Source: Actinoallomurus liliacearum
GTDB lineage: Bacteria; Actinomycetota; Actinomycetes; Streptosporangiales; Streptosporangiaceae
Reading direction: 5' to 3'
Length of the DNA: 64,000 nt
NCBI RefSeq assembly: GCF_039542035.1
Contig: NZ_BAABHJ010000008.1
Location: forward strand, 186,001 to 250,000
Shown here: positions 44,746 to 52,946 of the stretch, in pieces
Layout of the letters: every line of letters begins with the position of its first letter
How positions within the stretch are numbered: the first letter of the stretch is position 1
Notes under the pieces: model-generated
The model's input: the letters and a program-made list of their open reading frames with translations, nothing else
Told to the model about the DNA's origin: nothing
Database searches by the model: none
Made by a program: the position numbers and the translations under genes

Positions 44746-46057
44746 TGCGTTCACCTCGGCGCGAGTCCGGGTCACGGGGGATGCGTACGTCCGCCGGACG
44801 GCACAATTCTTTGTAGGCCTCCCAAAGCTCGACCGACTCCGGGACGCCGGCGGTCTGCACCGCGCTGATGACCTCTGCGGCGCGCCAGTAGTTCGAGGGC
44901 ACGAGCACGCCGCTCGTGACGGCCGTCAACGTCTCCTTCGCGGCTTCGTCCGGCCGATCGGCTGCTATCAGGGCGAGCGACAGATCCAGTCGTGCAGACG
45001 CCACACGGCGTGCCCGTACCTGGCCGTCCGCAGGTGCCTGCATCCTGGCGAGCACCTGCCGGGCATACGGCTCAGCAGCGGGATCACCGAGCCATGCCAG
45101 CGTCGTCGCGGTGTAGGCGTCGGCCTTCGCCGGGTCGTACTGATAGTGATGCTCGGGCCGGTCGGGCGCCGGCAGGTTGCTGGTCAGCACGGCGACCCGG
45201 TCGATCTGCGTATGCGTCTCACGGGCCGCTCCCAGCCGGGCCCAGGCCCGCCCCTCCTGCGCGGACGCTTGGATGTAGGCCGAGCTACCCACAGGTGCGA
45301 CGGTCTGGGCGCCCTGGGCCAAGGTCACGGCCTCCCGGTAGTCGCCATCGGTGAGCGCCTGCCACGCCTGGGTCTCCAGGCACCAGGCCGCCATCTCGGC
45401 GTGCCCTGTGTTTTCGGCGAGACCGGCAGCCGTGCGCAGCCGGGCCTGGGCGGCTGAACGCTGGTGCAGGTCGATATGGCAGGTCGCCCCGAGCAGGGAC
45501 AGCCAGCCGCCGACGACCAGAAGTCCTCGATGCTCGGTCAGGGTCTTGCGGGCGTCGAGCAACTGCGTGACATAGGCCAGGTGCTGTCGTATCCGCTCAA
45601 GCAACTCGGCCGGTGGCGTCCGCGGGTAGGCGACGGCCAGGCCATCAACGGCTTTCCGAAGCCGCCGGAGCGTCTCGGCACCGACATCGGTCGCCGCAGC
45701 TCTGCGCGCGAGCTCCAGCGCCTCGATCTCGTCGTCGGGTGCCCCGTCTCCGAGCGACTTCAGCCGCCCCGGGCCGGCCGGTTCTGCCCTCTTCGCCGGC
45801 TGCCTCGTACCGAACAATTCCTCTACGGGGAGGTCGAACACCGCGGCATACAGCATTTGGTACCGCGGGCCAGGTGGGTGCTCGCCGGACTCGTGGCCGC
45901 GGATCGTCCGCCGTAAATCCTCCAGCTTGGGCATGCTCCGGCGGTCGCGTTCGCTGGCGACATCGCGGAGTGCTTCGGCGAGCGCGGCGACGCTCATACA
46001 ACGCTTGAGGCGTTCGGAGCGCAGGCGCGCGCCAATGCGTTTCGACTCGGCTGACAT
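44732..46057 (-). CDS. XRE-family regulator with TPR-like domain (paralog 1)
   Basis: A 441-residue protein, first of the tandem pair. HTH region ARLRSERLKRCMSVAALAEAL with the shared RTIRGHESGEHPPGPRYQMLYAAVFDLP, then TPR-like helices (RSAAQARLRTAAGLAENTGH, AYIQASAQEGRAWARLG). The sequence is close to its neighbour in the HTH and diverged in the helical part, implying one DNA target and different ligands. GAGG lies ahead of the ATG. It diverges from the small genes starting at 46.2 kb, whose promoter is probably its target. Confidence 0.88.
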   Translation of the reverse strand: MSAESKRIGARLRSERLKRCMSVAALAEALRDVASERDRRSMPKLEDLRRTIRGHESGEHPPGPRYQMLYAAVFDLPVEELFGTRQPAKRAEPAGPGRLKSLGDGAPDDEIEALELARRAAATDVGAETLRRLRKAVDGLAVAYPRTPPAELLERIRQHLAYVTQLLDARKTLTEHRGLLVVGGWLSLLGATCHIDLHQRSAAQARLRTAAGLAENTGHAEMAAWCLETQAWQALTDGDYREAVTLAQGAQTVAPVGSSAYIQASAQEGRAWARLGAARETHTQIDRVAVLTSNLPAPDRPEHHYQYDPAKADAYTATTLAWLGDPAAEPYARQVLARMQAPADGQVRARRVASARLDLSLALIAADRPDEAAKETLTAVTSGVLVPSNYWRAAEVISAVQTAGVPESVELWEAYKELCRPADVRIPRDPDSRRGERNVSR

Positions 46058-46196
46058 GTTGCGTGCACCTCGGCCGGGGGGATTCGCGGATACGAGCTCT
46101 CGTGTCCGTGTACGTCCCCCAGTATCACGGTGACGACGCCTGGCCCGCAGGTCTTCACTCTAAGTGACTGACCAACCACGGATTTCAGGAGGTCGG

Positions 46197-46529
46197 GTGC
46201 AAGCCCACACCACGCACACCCCATCGATCGACGTCATCAAGGCAGCGGTTCTACGGCTCGCACCTCTTCTCATACGGCAGGGCCTGAACGTCACCGTTGA
46301 CCGAGATGGAACCGTCGAGGTGCGCAATCCTCGCAACACCCGGATGAGCCAGCCGCTTGTGCTCCGCGTGCACCAAGGCGGCCTGTGGTGGCACTGGCAG
46401 TGGTCCGGGACGACCCGCGACGCGCCATCCGAGTACGAGCCGATGGTGCCCGCAGAAGACGTCGATGAGGCGGGCCGCCGCATCGTCAACGTGCTCCGCA
46501 CCGACGGGACGGCCGGAGCCGAGCAGTGA
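46197..46529 (+). CDS. Small conserved-looking protein near XRE regulators
   Basis: A 110-residue protein, no signal or membrane segment. Middle part VTVDRDGTVEVRNPRNTRMSQP then LVLRVHQGGLWWHWQWSG is rich in strands and Trp. I do not know the family. GTG at 46197 is chosen for its AGGAGG (46187-46192); a longer frame from 46164 lacks one. The stop overlaps the next gene by GTGA. Divergent from the XRE genes, so it is probably controlled by them. Confidence 0.65.
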   Translation: MQAHTTHTPSIDVIKAAVLRLAPLLIRQGLNVTVDRDGTVEVRNPRNTRMSQPLVLRVHQGGLWWHWQWSGTTRDAPSEYEPMVPAEDVDEAGRRIVNVLRTDGTAGAEQ

Positions 46530-46876
46530 TCCGGCGGATTCTCGCCGTCGTCGGCATTCTGGTTCCTGAACCCGACCGACCTGCGGCACCGCGGCCTCGT
46601 CGACGTGTGCGGTCGGACCCGTCCCCCGCCGAGCTCGCCGCGATCCAGGCCGCCGCGCCGAACTGGCTGGTCATGTGGTGCTGGTACCGGCGCGAGTACG
46701 CCGCTCTCGCCAAGTTCGGCGCGGAGCCCACCATCATCTACGACCGCGACCCACGGCAGCTTCTGCGGCACTGCCAGGAGGTTGAACTCGCCGCCGCGCA
46801 CGGCGGTCCTGTGATTCCACGGACTTTCTCAGGTCCGAAATCCGCCCAGACTCCGTACGGCCGTTCACCCCCCTGA
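46526..46876 (+). CDS. Small protein coupled to the preceding gene
   Basis: A 116-residue protein. After a short hydrophobic N-terminus (IRRILAVVGILV) comes an Arg/Pro segment and a core IQAAAPNWLVMWCWYRREYAALAKFG that looks helical, ending DRDPRQLLRHCQEVELAA. Family not recognised, but small proteins with this Trp/Tyr-rich core are common beside XRE genes in related actinobacteria. Coupled by a GTGA overlap. Confidence 0.6.
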   Translation: MIRRILAVVGILVPEPDRPAAPRPRRRVRSDPSPAELAAIQAAAPNWLVMWCWYRREYAALAKFGAEPTIIYDRDPRQLLRHCQEVELAAAHGGPVIPRTFSGPKSAQTPYGRSPP

Positions 46877-46974
46877 GAACGGTCGTGCGGGCAGGAAGCC
46901 TCGGGGCGGCTTGAGGGGGTCGCTCCCGAGGCCTCCATCTCCTTCACAACGAGGGCAGGGAGGAGGTGGAGTTC

Positions 46975-47076
46975 GTGAAGGAAGCGGTGTGGCGCAAGGC
47001 CGTGCGCCGGTGCGGTGGCTATACCGGCGAGGACGGTGAGGCCTGCGTCGAGATCGCCGTCATCGGCATGCGGTGA
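46975..47076 (+). pseudogene. Truncated DUF397-like gene
   Basis: A 33-codon frame from GTG 46975 behind AGGAGGTG reads KEAVWRKAVRRCGGYTGEDG then EACVEIAVIGMR and stops. This is the first half of a DUF397 protein (WRKSS...GNCVEVA), which is normally 60-70 residues and continues VAVRDSKDP. DUF397 genes usually accompany XRE/Scr1-type regulators as here. The stop truncates it at a point where the core strand pair is incomplete. Confidence 0.6.
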
Positions 47077-47084
47077 GTGATGGC

Positions 47085-47113
47085 GCGTCCCCCGAGGCGA
47101 AGTCGGGGGACGC
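47085..47113. terminator. Hairpin terminator
   Basis: Perfect 11-bp stem GCGTCCCCCGA / TCGGGGGACGC with a 7-base loop, eight bases after the DUF397-like stop and 24 bases before the next GTG. Confidence 0.75.
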
Positions 47114-47137
47114 ACCCACGATCCTAAGGACTGACCA

Positions 47138-47578
47138 GTGCACTTCCACGCGTACCTGTACCGAGGCGCCGGCGAGGCGATCAAACCGTTCGACGACGCA
47201 CGCCGCGCCGGCACCACCGAGTTCCAGACCGCCGTCGTCCCGCCCGAGGCCACCAGCGCCTGGCTCACCAAACCCGCACGGATGGTCAAAGGCACCTGGG
47301 ACGACCCCACCGACGCGGTGGCCTGGCTGGCGCAGCAGTACGCCGACATCGCCGACCAGCGGATGCACCTCGAACAACAACGGCAGGCGCCGTCCCTGGA
47401 GACGATGACCGCCAACGCCCTGGACGCCTTGCACCGGGGCAACGACGTCGTGTGGGCCTGGTGGCTGCGAGGCGGCGGCTTCATCGACCTGACCGTGGCC
47501 TGCTGCCCTAATCGCGACGGCGAAGGTCGCTGTCCGCTCGGGCGCACCGATCGGCGGCCGGACGACCTGAGCCGTTGA
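47138..47578 (+). CDS. Protein of unknown function
   Basis: A 146-residue soluble protein starting at GTG behind AAGGA. It starts HFHAYLYRGAGEAIKPFDDA, has helical parts (DAVAWLAQQYADIADQRMHLEQQR) and an end with two Cys groups (VACCPN, GRCPLG). I do not recognise it. The preceding hairpin suggests it is separately transcribed. Confidence 0.6.
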   Translation: MHFHAYLYRGAGEAIKPFDDARRAGTTEFQTAVVPPEATSAWLTKPARMVKGTWDDPTDAVAWLAQQYADIADQRMHLEQQRQAPSLETMTANALDALHRGNDVVWAWWLRGGGFIDLTVACCPNRDGEGRCPLGRTDRRPDDLSR

Positions 47579-47621
47579 GGTGCTGCGGCCAGGGGGCTGA
47601 CGTCGTCTCGGGCGTACATAG

Positions 47622-47801
47622 GTCTCGGAGAACGCCAGAAGGGTCGCCCTGTTTGACGCGCTTTGTCCTTTCTGCAGGGCGGGGCGCGTGGAGTTCACCG
47701 AGCATTCCGCGCACCCGCGCCCCGTTTCACCACGGTGCACCGAAATCGGAGTGGACCGGTCCATTGACAACAAGATCGTCCGGGGCTTACTTTCCACATA
47801 A
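47622..47801 (+). pseudogene. Degenerate relative of the 42.8-kb CxxC protein
   Basis: An open frame without any start codon (a TAG precedes codon GTC 47622) reads VSENARRVALFDALCPFCRA, then GRVEFTEHSAHPRPV, aligned with VSETAPTTARLDAPCPLCGA and TLTETSAHPPP of the gene at 42807. It ends VRGLLST at 47801. The lost start points to a decayed copy. Its 3' end contains the promoter of the next gene. Confidence 0.5.
47764..47793 (+). promoter_or_regulatory. Promoter of the secreted-peptide gene
   Basis: A perfect -35 TTGACA (47764-47769) and a -10 TACTTT (47788-47793) with an 18-base spacer, in a locally AT-rich stretch. Transcription would start near 47800, just ahead of the inverted repeat. Confidence 0.6.
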
Positions 47802-47802
47802 G

Positions 47803-47831
47803 CCACTTATATTGCTTGGCGATATAAGTGG
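47803..47831. promoter_or_regulatory. Inverted repeat in the 5' leader of the secreted-peptide gene
   Basis: Perfect 10-bp arms CCACTTATAT and ATATAAGTGG with a 9-base spacer, lying directly downstream of the promoter and 27 bases before the ATG. The position fits an operator that blocks transcription or an RNA hairpin in the leader. Confidence 0.7.
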
Positions 47832-47858
47832 ATGGGCATGTCAACGAAAGGTGCATGC

Positions 47859-48086
47859 ATGAAGAGACTCGCACTCTCCGCTGCGACGCTCCTGGCAGCG
47901 GGCGTCGCGACGGCGACACTGACGACCGCCGCTCACGCCGACACGTGGGTCACGGTCGGCGGGCCGTACGAGACGATTTCGTCCTGCCACGAGGCCGGGC
48001 AGGCCTATGCCGCGAAATACCACCCCCAGTACTGGACGTGTGACGGGGATTACCACACCGACTTCTACTTGAAGGTATTCGAGTAA
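47859..48086 (+). CDS. Small secreted two-cysteine protein
   Basis: A 75-residue precursor. Residues 1-27 are a Sec signal (KRLALSAATLLAAGVATATL, cleavage after AHA). The mature ~48 residues DTWVTVGGPYETISSCHEAG... hold two Cys (SSCHE, WTCDG) that could pair, and end FYLKVFE. GAAAGG is seven bases ahead of the ATG at 47859. Small secreted proteins of this shape are common in actinobacteria with mostly unknown roles. The dedicated promoter and operator-like repeat show regulated expression. Confidence 0.8.
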   Translation: MKRLALSAATLLAAGVATATLTTAAHADTWVTVGGPYETISSCHEAGQAYAAKYHPQYWTCDGDYHTDFYLKVFE

Positions 48087-48164
48087 AATTCAAGTAAAAT
48101 CGGCGGTGTTCTGATAACGGCGGCGATAAGCCGGATTCCGCGTGAGCGCCGACGTCTTCTCGCC

Positions 48165-48204
48165 CGGCCGCGTACGCCGGGGTCGGCCCCGGCGTACGCG
48201 GCCG
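48165..48204. terminator. Bidirectional terminator
   Basis: Perfect 18-bp stem CGGCCGCGTACGCCGGGG / CCCCGGCGTACGCGGCCG with a TCGG loop, between the convergent secreted-peptide and EamA genes. Confidence 0.9.
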
Positions 48205-48209
48205 TTGGC

Positions 48210-49223
48210 TCAGGAGCGCTGGGGGGACTCGGCTTCCGAGTGATCGGTCTGTTCGTCGCCGGAGTCGCCGCGGCGGGCGGCGAGGGTGGCGAGGTAGAGG
48301 GCGACCAGGACGACCGCGCAGCCGCCGAGTTGCAGCAGCGTGGGGCGTTCACCCAGGATGACGGCGCCGAGGAGCACCGAGCCGACCGGCTGGAGCAGCA
48401 GGAGCGCCGCGCCGACCGAGGCCGACAGGCGGGGCAGCGCGCTGGCGATCAGCAGGTAGCTCGCCACCTGCCCGGCCAGGGCGATCGCGGCCAGCCAGCC
48501 GAACGCCGGCCAGCCCGGCAGCAGGTCCAGGCCGTGCCAGAACGGGCCGACGATGAGCGCCACGACACCGGAGGCGGCCGCCGACTCGGTGACGGGCACG
48601 ACGATGTGGTCGGCGTCGCTCGCCTGGCGCAGGAGGAAGAGGAAACCCGCGTAGCAGAGCGCCGCGGCCGCGGCGAAGATCGCGCCCTGCGTCGGGTTCT
48701 TCCCGGAACCGCCGCCGACGATGCCCCCGGCGAGCGCCACCCCGGCGAGCATGACCGGCACCACCGCGGCGAACGCGGCGGTCGGCCGCTCCCGGAGGAA
48801 GATCCAGCCGAGGAGGGGCACCAGGATGACCTGGGCGTTCACGATGACGGTCGCGATGCCGGCGCCGCTGTCGGCGATCGCCTGGTTCCAGAGCAGGATG
48901 TCGCCCGCCAGGAGCACGCCGGCGGTGTAGGCCATCCACCGGGAGTTCGGCGGCCGCGCCGCGGCGGTCCGCGCCTCGGAGAGCGCCATCGGGATCAGGA
49001 ACGGCATCGAGAGCAGGCTGCGGAATAAGGTGACCGTTCCGGTCGAGACGTGCGCGAGAGGCACGAAGACCGAGGACAGGGCGACACAGACGGCGCCCGC
49101 CAGCATGATCGGTACGGGCATCCGTGTGGCGGCCCGGTTGAGGAGGTCGACGACCGATCCGGACCGGGATCGCGCCGTGTCGGCGCGCTCCCGCGTCGCG
49201 ACGTCATCGCGCCGGTCGAGCAT
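48210..49223 (-). CDS. EamA/DMT family transporter
   Basis: A 337-residue protein with about ten membrane helices in two EamA halves (MLAGAVCVALSSVFVPLAH..., GAIFAAAAALCYAGFLFLL...). The motif LRERPT ends the first half and LGERPT the second. DMT exporters move amino acids, metabolites or drugs. The start at 49223 has AAGGG in front; the frame extends 12 codons further. A polar ~30-residue head and tail are cytoplasmic. No link to a particular substrate. Confidence 0.9.
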   Translation of the reverse strand: MLDRRDDVATRERADTARSRSGSVVDLLNRAATRMPVPIMLAGAVCVALSSVFVPLAHVSTGTVTLFRSLLSMPFLIPMALSEARTAAARPPNSRWMAYTAGVLLAGDILLWNQAIADSGAGIATVIVNAQVILVPLLGWIFLRERPTAAFAAVVPVMLAGVALAGGIVGGGSGKNPTQGAIFAAAAALCYAGFLFLLRQASDADHIVVPVTESAAASGVVALIVGPFWHGLDLLPGWPAFGWLAAIALAGQVASYLLIASALPRLSASVGAALLLLQPVGSVLLGAVILGERPTLLQLGGCAVVLVALYLATLAARRGDSGDEQTDHSEAESPQRS

Positions 49224-49302
49224 CTCGCGGCCCTTCCGTGGTTGGGTTCGTCTGAGCACGCGCTTGCCTTACCCGCGTCCTGACAGGATTACCCGGGCGA
49301 AG

Positions 49303-50892
49303 TCACTGCCGGATGACCGCCTCGATGAAGTGCGGCCCCGACTCGGACAGGGCGGCTTTCAACGCCCCCGCGAGCTCCTCGGCGGTGGTGACGCGGATGG
49401 ACGGGACGCCCAGCCCCTCTGCGAGCGCGCTCCAGCCGACCTCCGGCCGGTCCAGGCTCAGCAGCGACCGGGAGGCGTTGCCGAACGGCCGGTCCGCGTT
49501 CTTCATCTCCATCTTGACGATCTCGTAGCTCTGGTTGTTGCACAGCACGGTCGTGACGTCGAGGTCCTCGCGGGCCTGGGTCCACAGCGCCTGGATGGTG
49601 TACAGGGCGCTGCCGTCGGCCTGGAGCGTGATCACGGGACGGTCCGGGCAGGCGATGGCCGCGCCGGTGGCGAGCGGCAGCCCGTGTCCGATCGCGCCGC
49701 CGACCTGGGCCACCATGCAGGTGTGCTCGGGGGCGGGGATCGCGGCCTGGTGGTAGTCGAATCCGGCGGTGAGCGACTCGTCCACCACGATCGCCCCCTC
49801 GGGCTGCCCGGCGGCCACCGTGACCGACAACGTCTCGGGCGTGAGGACCCCGGAGGGGACGGTGAGCTGCCGGTCCCGCACGGTGCCGCGTGCGGGCGGC
49901 GGCCCTTCCCGGCCGGCGACCCGCTCGGCGAGGCGCTCCAGGGCGTTCACGGCGTCGTCGGACGAGTCCTGCGGGGCTCCGGCCAGCGACTGGACGGCGG
50001 CGTCGGCGGGAACGAGGCTGCTGGGCAGGCCGGGGTAGCCGAAGGAGCTGACGGGCTCGCGCGCGCCGACGAGGATGACCGTCTCCACCCCTTTGAGGGT
50101 GGCCGCGGCGTCGGCGTACACGTGCGGGAGGCGCATCGGCGCGGGCAGGCCGCCACCGCGTTCGACGCGCGCGGGGAAGGTCTCGTGCACCAGCCGGCAG
50201 CCGGTGGCGCGCGCGATCGCGTCCGCCGCCAGCAGGCCCGGCCGGGACAGCGCCCGACCGCCGAGGAACAGGACGACCGGACCGGCGCCGCGCAGCGCGT
50301 CGGCCGCGGCCGCGACGCGTTCCTCGTCGACCGGAGTCGACCCGGAGGCGCCGGCCGCGGAGTCCGGGGCCAGGACCGGCCGGGTGGAGTCGCCGGACTC
50401 GACCTGCTCGTCGGCGAGGTCGGCGGGCAGGATCAGGCAGACCGGGCCGCGCCGGGACCGTTCGACGGCTTCGGCGAGGTCGGCGGCCATTCCCGCCGCG
50501 GACGTCGACCGTCCTGTCCACGTGGAGAAGGCGGCGGCGACCGCCTCGAGGTCGGTGGTCAGCGGAGCGTCCGCGGCGAGGTGCCAGGTGGCCTGGTCAC
50601 CGACCAGGGCCACGACCGGGGTGCCCGCGCGCCGCGCGTTGTGCAGGCAGGCCAGCCCGTCGGCGAGGCCCGGGCCGAGGTGCACGAGCGTCAGGGCGGG
50701 CCGGCCCGTCATCCGCCCGTACCCGTCGGCGGCACCGACGCAGACGGCCTCGTGGAGGCCGAGCACCGGCCGGATGCCGCCGACCCGGTCGAGCGCGCTC
50801 ACCAGTGGTAGTTCGGTGGTTCCCGGATTCGCGAAGCAGACGTCGACTTCGTGGGCCGCCGCCGTACGCAACAGGCTCTCAGCGCCGTTCAT
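49303..50892 (-). CDS. Thiamine-diphosphate enzyme, acetolactate-synthase-like
   Basis: A 529-residue ThDP enzyme with the three-domain order of acetolactate synthase and benzoylformate decarboxylase. The catalytic Glu is in GLHEAVCVGAADGYGR near the N-terminus; the cofactor motif QADGSALYTIQALWTQARED...NN is at the C-terminal side. Shorter than IlvB and lacking a regulatory subunit nearby, so a decarboxylase or IlvX-type enzyme is likelier than valine biosynthesis. Divergent from a DUF3311/SSS uptake pair, suggesting catabolism of an imported 2-keto or monocarboxylic acid. Confidence 0.85.
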   Translation of the reverse strand: MNGAESLLRTAAAHEVDVCFANPGTTELPLVSALDRVGGIRPVLGLHEAVCVGAADGYGRMTGRPALTLVHLGPGLADGLACLHNARRAGTPVVALVGDQATWHLAADAPLTTDLEAVAAAFSTWTGRSTSAAGMAADLAEAVERSRRGPVCLILPADLADEQVESGDSTRPVLAPDSAAGASGSTPVDEERVAAAADALRGAGPVVLFLGGRALSRPGLLAADAIARATGCRLVHETFPARVERGGGLPAPMRLPHVYADAAATLKGVETVILVGAREPVSSFGYPGLPSSLVPADAAVQSLAGAPQDSSDDAVNALERLAERVAGREGPPPARGTVRDRQLTVPSGVLTPETLSVTVAAGQPEGAIVVDESLTAGFDYHQAAIPAPEHTCMVAQVGGAIGHGLPLATGAAIACPDRPVITLQADGSALYTIQALWTQAREDLDVTTVLCNNQSYEIVKMEMKNADRPFGNASRSLLSLDRPEVGWSALAEGLGVPSIRVTTAEELAGALKAALSESGPHFIEAVIRQ

Positions 50893-51081
50893 GACCGTTC
50901 ATTCCTCGTGTGGGTCGGGAAAAGTGATGACTCCGATCAGACGTGCCCTGCCCGTTATTCTCACGACCCCGCCCGCCGCGCCCAATCATTGTTTCAATGA
51001 CTAGGAGAGCAGCATGTAAGCGTGATGATTACCGAAAATTCAACCCCTTAAAAACGCCGGAACGGGGCATTATCGGAACCT
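50893..51081. promoter_or_regulatory. Divergent promoter region, ThDP enzyme / symporter operon
   Basis: A 189-base AT-richer gap (CCGAAAATTCAACCCCTTAAA, GGGCATTATCGGAACC). TTATCG at about 51070 could be a -10 for the rightward operon, leaving a very short leader before ATG 51082. No clear operator. Confidence 0.35.
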
Positions 51082-51258
51082 ATGAAGGCACTACTGCTGC
51101 TTCCCCTCGCGGGAACGCTGGTTCCGGTGGTGTACGACCGCCGCGGCCCGGAGTTCTTCGGGGTCCCGTTCTTCTACTGGTACCAGCTGGCCTGGGTTCC
51201 GGTCACCATCGCGCTCATCGTGATCGTCTATCGCGCGACGAGGGATGATCCGCAATGA
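51082..51258 (+). CDS. DUF3311 small membrane protein
   Basis: A 58-residue protein with two helices (ALLLLPLAGTLVPVVY and FYWYQLAWVPVTIALIVIVY) around the DUF3311 motif VYDRRGPEFFGVPFFYWYQ. DUF3311 proteins sit just ahead of SSS symporters and probably act as a small subunit. The stop overlaps the symporter ATG (AATGA), so they are coupled. Confidence 0.9.
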   Translation: MKALLLLPLAGTLVPVVYDRRGPEFFGVPFFYWYQLAWVPVTIALIVIVYRATRDDPQ

Positions 51259-52946
51259 AATGGACCGAGCTGACGATCCTCATCGTGGTGTTCGCCCTCG
51301 TCACGGGCATGGGATTCGCGGCATCCCGGTGGCGGCGCGCGGAACACCTCGACCACCTGGACGAATGGGGGCTCGGCGGCCGGAATTTCGGTTCCTGGCT
51401 CACGTGGTTCCTGATCGGCGGCGACTTCTACACCGCATACACATTCGTCTCCGTTCCGGCCCTGGTGTTCGCGGCCGGCGCGACCGGTTTCTTCGCCGTG
51501 CCGTACTCCATCGTGGTCTATCCGATGGTCTTCCTGCTGCTGCCGCGGCTGTGGACCGTATCGCGGCGGCACGGGTACGTCACGGCGGCCGACTTCGTCC
51601 GCGCCCGGTACGGCTCGGGCCTGCTCGCGCTCGCCATCGCGGTCACCGGCATCGTGGCCACGATGCCCTACATCGCGCTGCAACTGGTCGGCGTCGAGGC
51701 GGTGCTGAAGGCCACGGGCGTGCACGGCGACTGGCCGATCGTCCTGGCGTTCGCCGTCCTGGCCGCGTACACGTACCAGTCCGGACTGCGGGCGCCCGCG
51801 CTCATCGCCTTCGTGAAGGACGCGCTGATCATCATCGTGGTGCTCATCGCGGTGCTGTACATCCCGGCCAAACTCGGCGGCTGGGGTCACATCTTCCACG
51901 CCGCCGATGCCAAGTTCGCGCACTCGAAGGGCACCGGCGACGGGACGCTGCTGCCGTCCGGCACCGCGCTCGGGTACTCGACGCTCGCGTTCGGTTCGGC
52001 GGCGGCCCTGTTCCTCTATCCCCACTCGGTCACGGGGGTGCTGGCGGCGAAGAACCGCGACGCCGTACGCCGGAACATGGCGGCGCTGCCCGCCTACTCC
52101 CTGATCCTCGGACTGCTCGCGCTCCTGGGGTACATGGCGGTCGCGGCCGGCATCAAGCCCGTCACCTCGGGCGGCAAGCCGGACGCCAACACCGTCGTCC
52201 CGCTGCTGTACGACTCGCTGCTGCCGCACTGGTTCGCGGGTATCGCCTTCGCGGCCATCGGGATCAGCGCCCTGGTCCCGGCGGCGATCATGTCGATCGC
52301 GGCGGCGAACCTGTTCACCCGGAACGTCTTCACCGAGTACGTCCGGCCGGACGCCTCCCCCGCCACCCAGGCGCGGGCGAGCAAGCTGGCGTCACTCGTG
52401 GTGAAGGTCGGCGCGGTGGCCGTCATCCTGCTCCTCAACCCGCAGTTCTCCATCGACCTGCAGCTCATCGGCGGTGTCATCGTCCTGCAGACACTGCCGG
52501 CGCTGGTGCTCGGGCTGTACGCCCGCCGGCTTCACCGATGGGCGCTGCTGGCCGGCTGGGCCGCCGGCATCGGCAGCGGTCTGTGGATGCTGTACGTCAC
52601 GCCGGCCGTGAACGTCTCCACCGGACAGCAGATCCGCCCGCACTGGGGCAGCGCGCAGTACGCGCTGAGCCATCTGGGTCTGCACACCAAGCTGACGGTG
52701 TACACGGGGGTCCTCGCCGTGGCGGTCAACCTGCTCGTCGCGCTGGCGCTGAGCCCGGTCCTGCGACGCCTGGGCGCCCCGCAGGGGGAGGACGGCACGG
52801 TGGAACCGGCCGACGCCACGGACGCCGCGGCCGATCCGAAGGGGCCGGTGATCCGGCGGACGGCGGAGGCCGATGAGGCCGTTCCGGACGGCCCCGCCGC
52901 ACCGGCGGAAGACCGGCGGTCTACACGCCGAGGCCCCGGCCGATGA
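51255..52946 (+). CDS. Sodium:solute symporter (SSS), monocarboxylate-type
   Basis: A 563-residue transporter with ~13 membrane helices. SSS features: WGLGGRNFGSWLTWFLIGGDFYTAYTF at helix 1-2, VTAADFVRARYGS, and SALVPAAIMSIAAANLFTRNVF. Pairing with a DUF3311 protein is typical for MctP-like pyruvate/lactate/acetate permeases. The C-terminal 70 residues are hydrophilic. Its last 26 bases overlap the end of the convergent acyl-CoA dehydrogenase gene. Confidence 0.9.
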   Translation: MKWTELTILIVVFALVTGMGFAASRWRRAEHLDHLDEWGLGGRNFGSWLTWFLIGGDFYTAYTFVSVPALVFAAGATGFFAVPYSIVVYPMVFLLLPRLWTVSRRHGYVTAADFVRARYGSGLLALAIAVTGIVATMPYIALQLVGVEAVLKATGVHGDWPIVLAFAVLAAYTYQSGLRAPALIAFVKDALIIIVVLIAVLYIPAKLGGWGHIFHAADAKFAHSKGTGDGTLLPSGTALGYSTLAFGSAAALFLYPHSVTGVLAAKNRDAVRRNMAALPAYSLILGLLALLGYMAVAAGIKPVTSGGKPDANTVVPLLYDSLLPHWFAGIAFAAIGISALVPAAIMSIAAANLFTRNVFTEYVRPDASPATQARASKLASLVVKVGAVAVILLLNPQFSIDLQLIGGVIVLQTLPALVLGLYARRLHRWALLAGWAAGIGSGLWMLYVTPAVNVSTGQQIRPHWGSAQYALSHLGLHTKLTVYTGVLAVAVNLLVALALSPVLRRLGAPQGEDGTVEPADATDAAADPKGPVIRRTAEADEAVPDGPAAPAEDRRSTRRGPGR

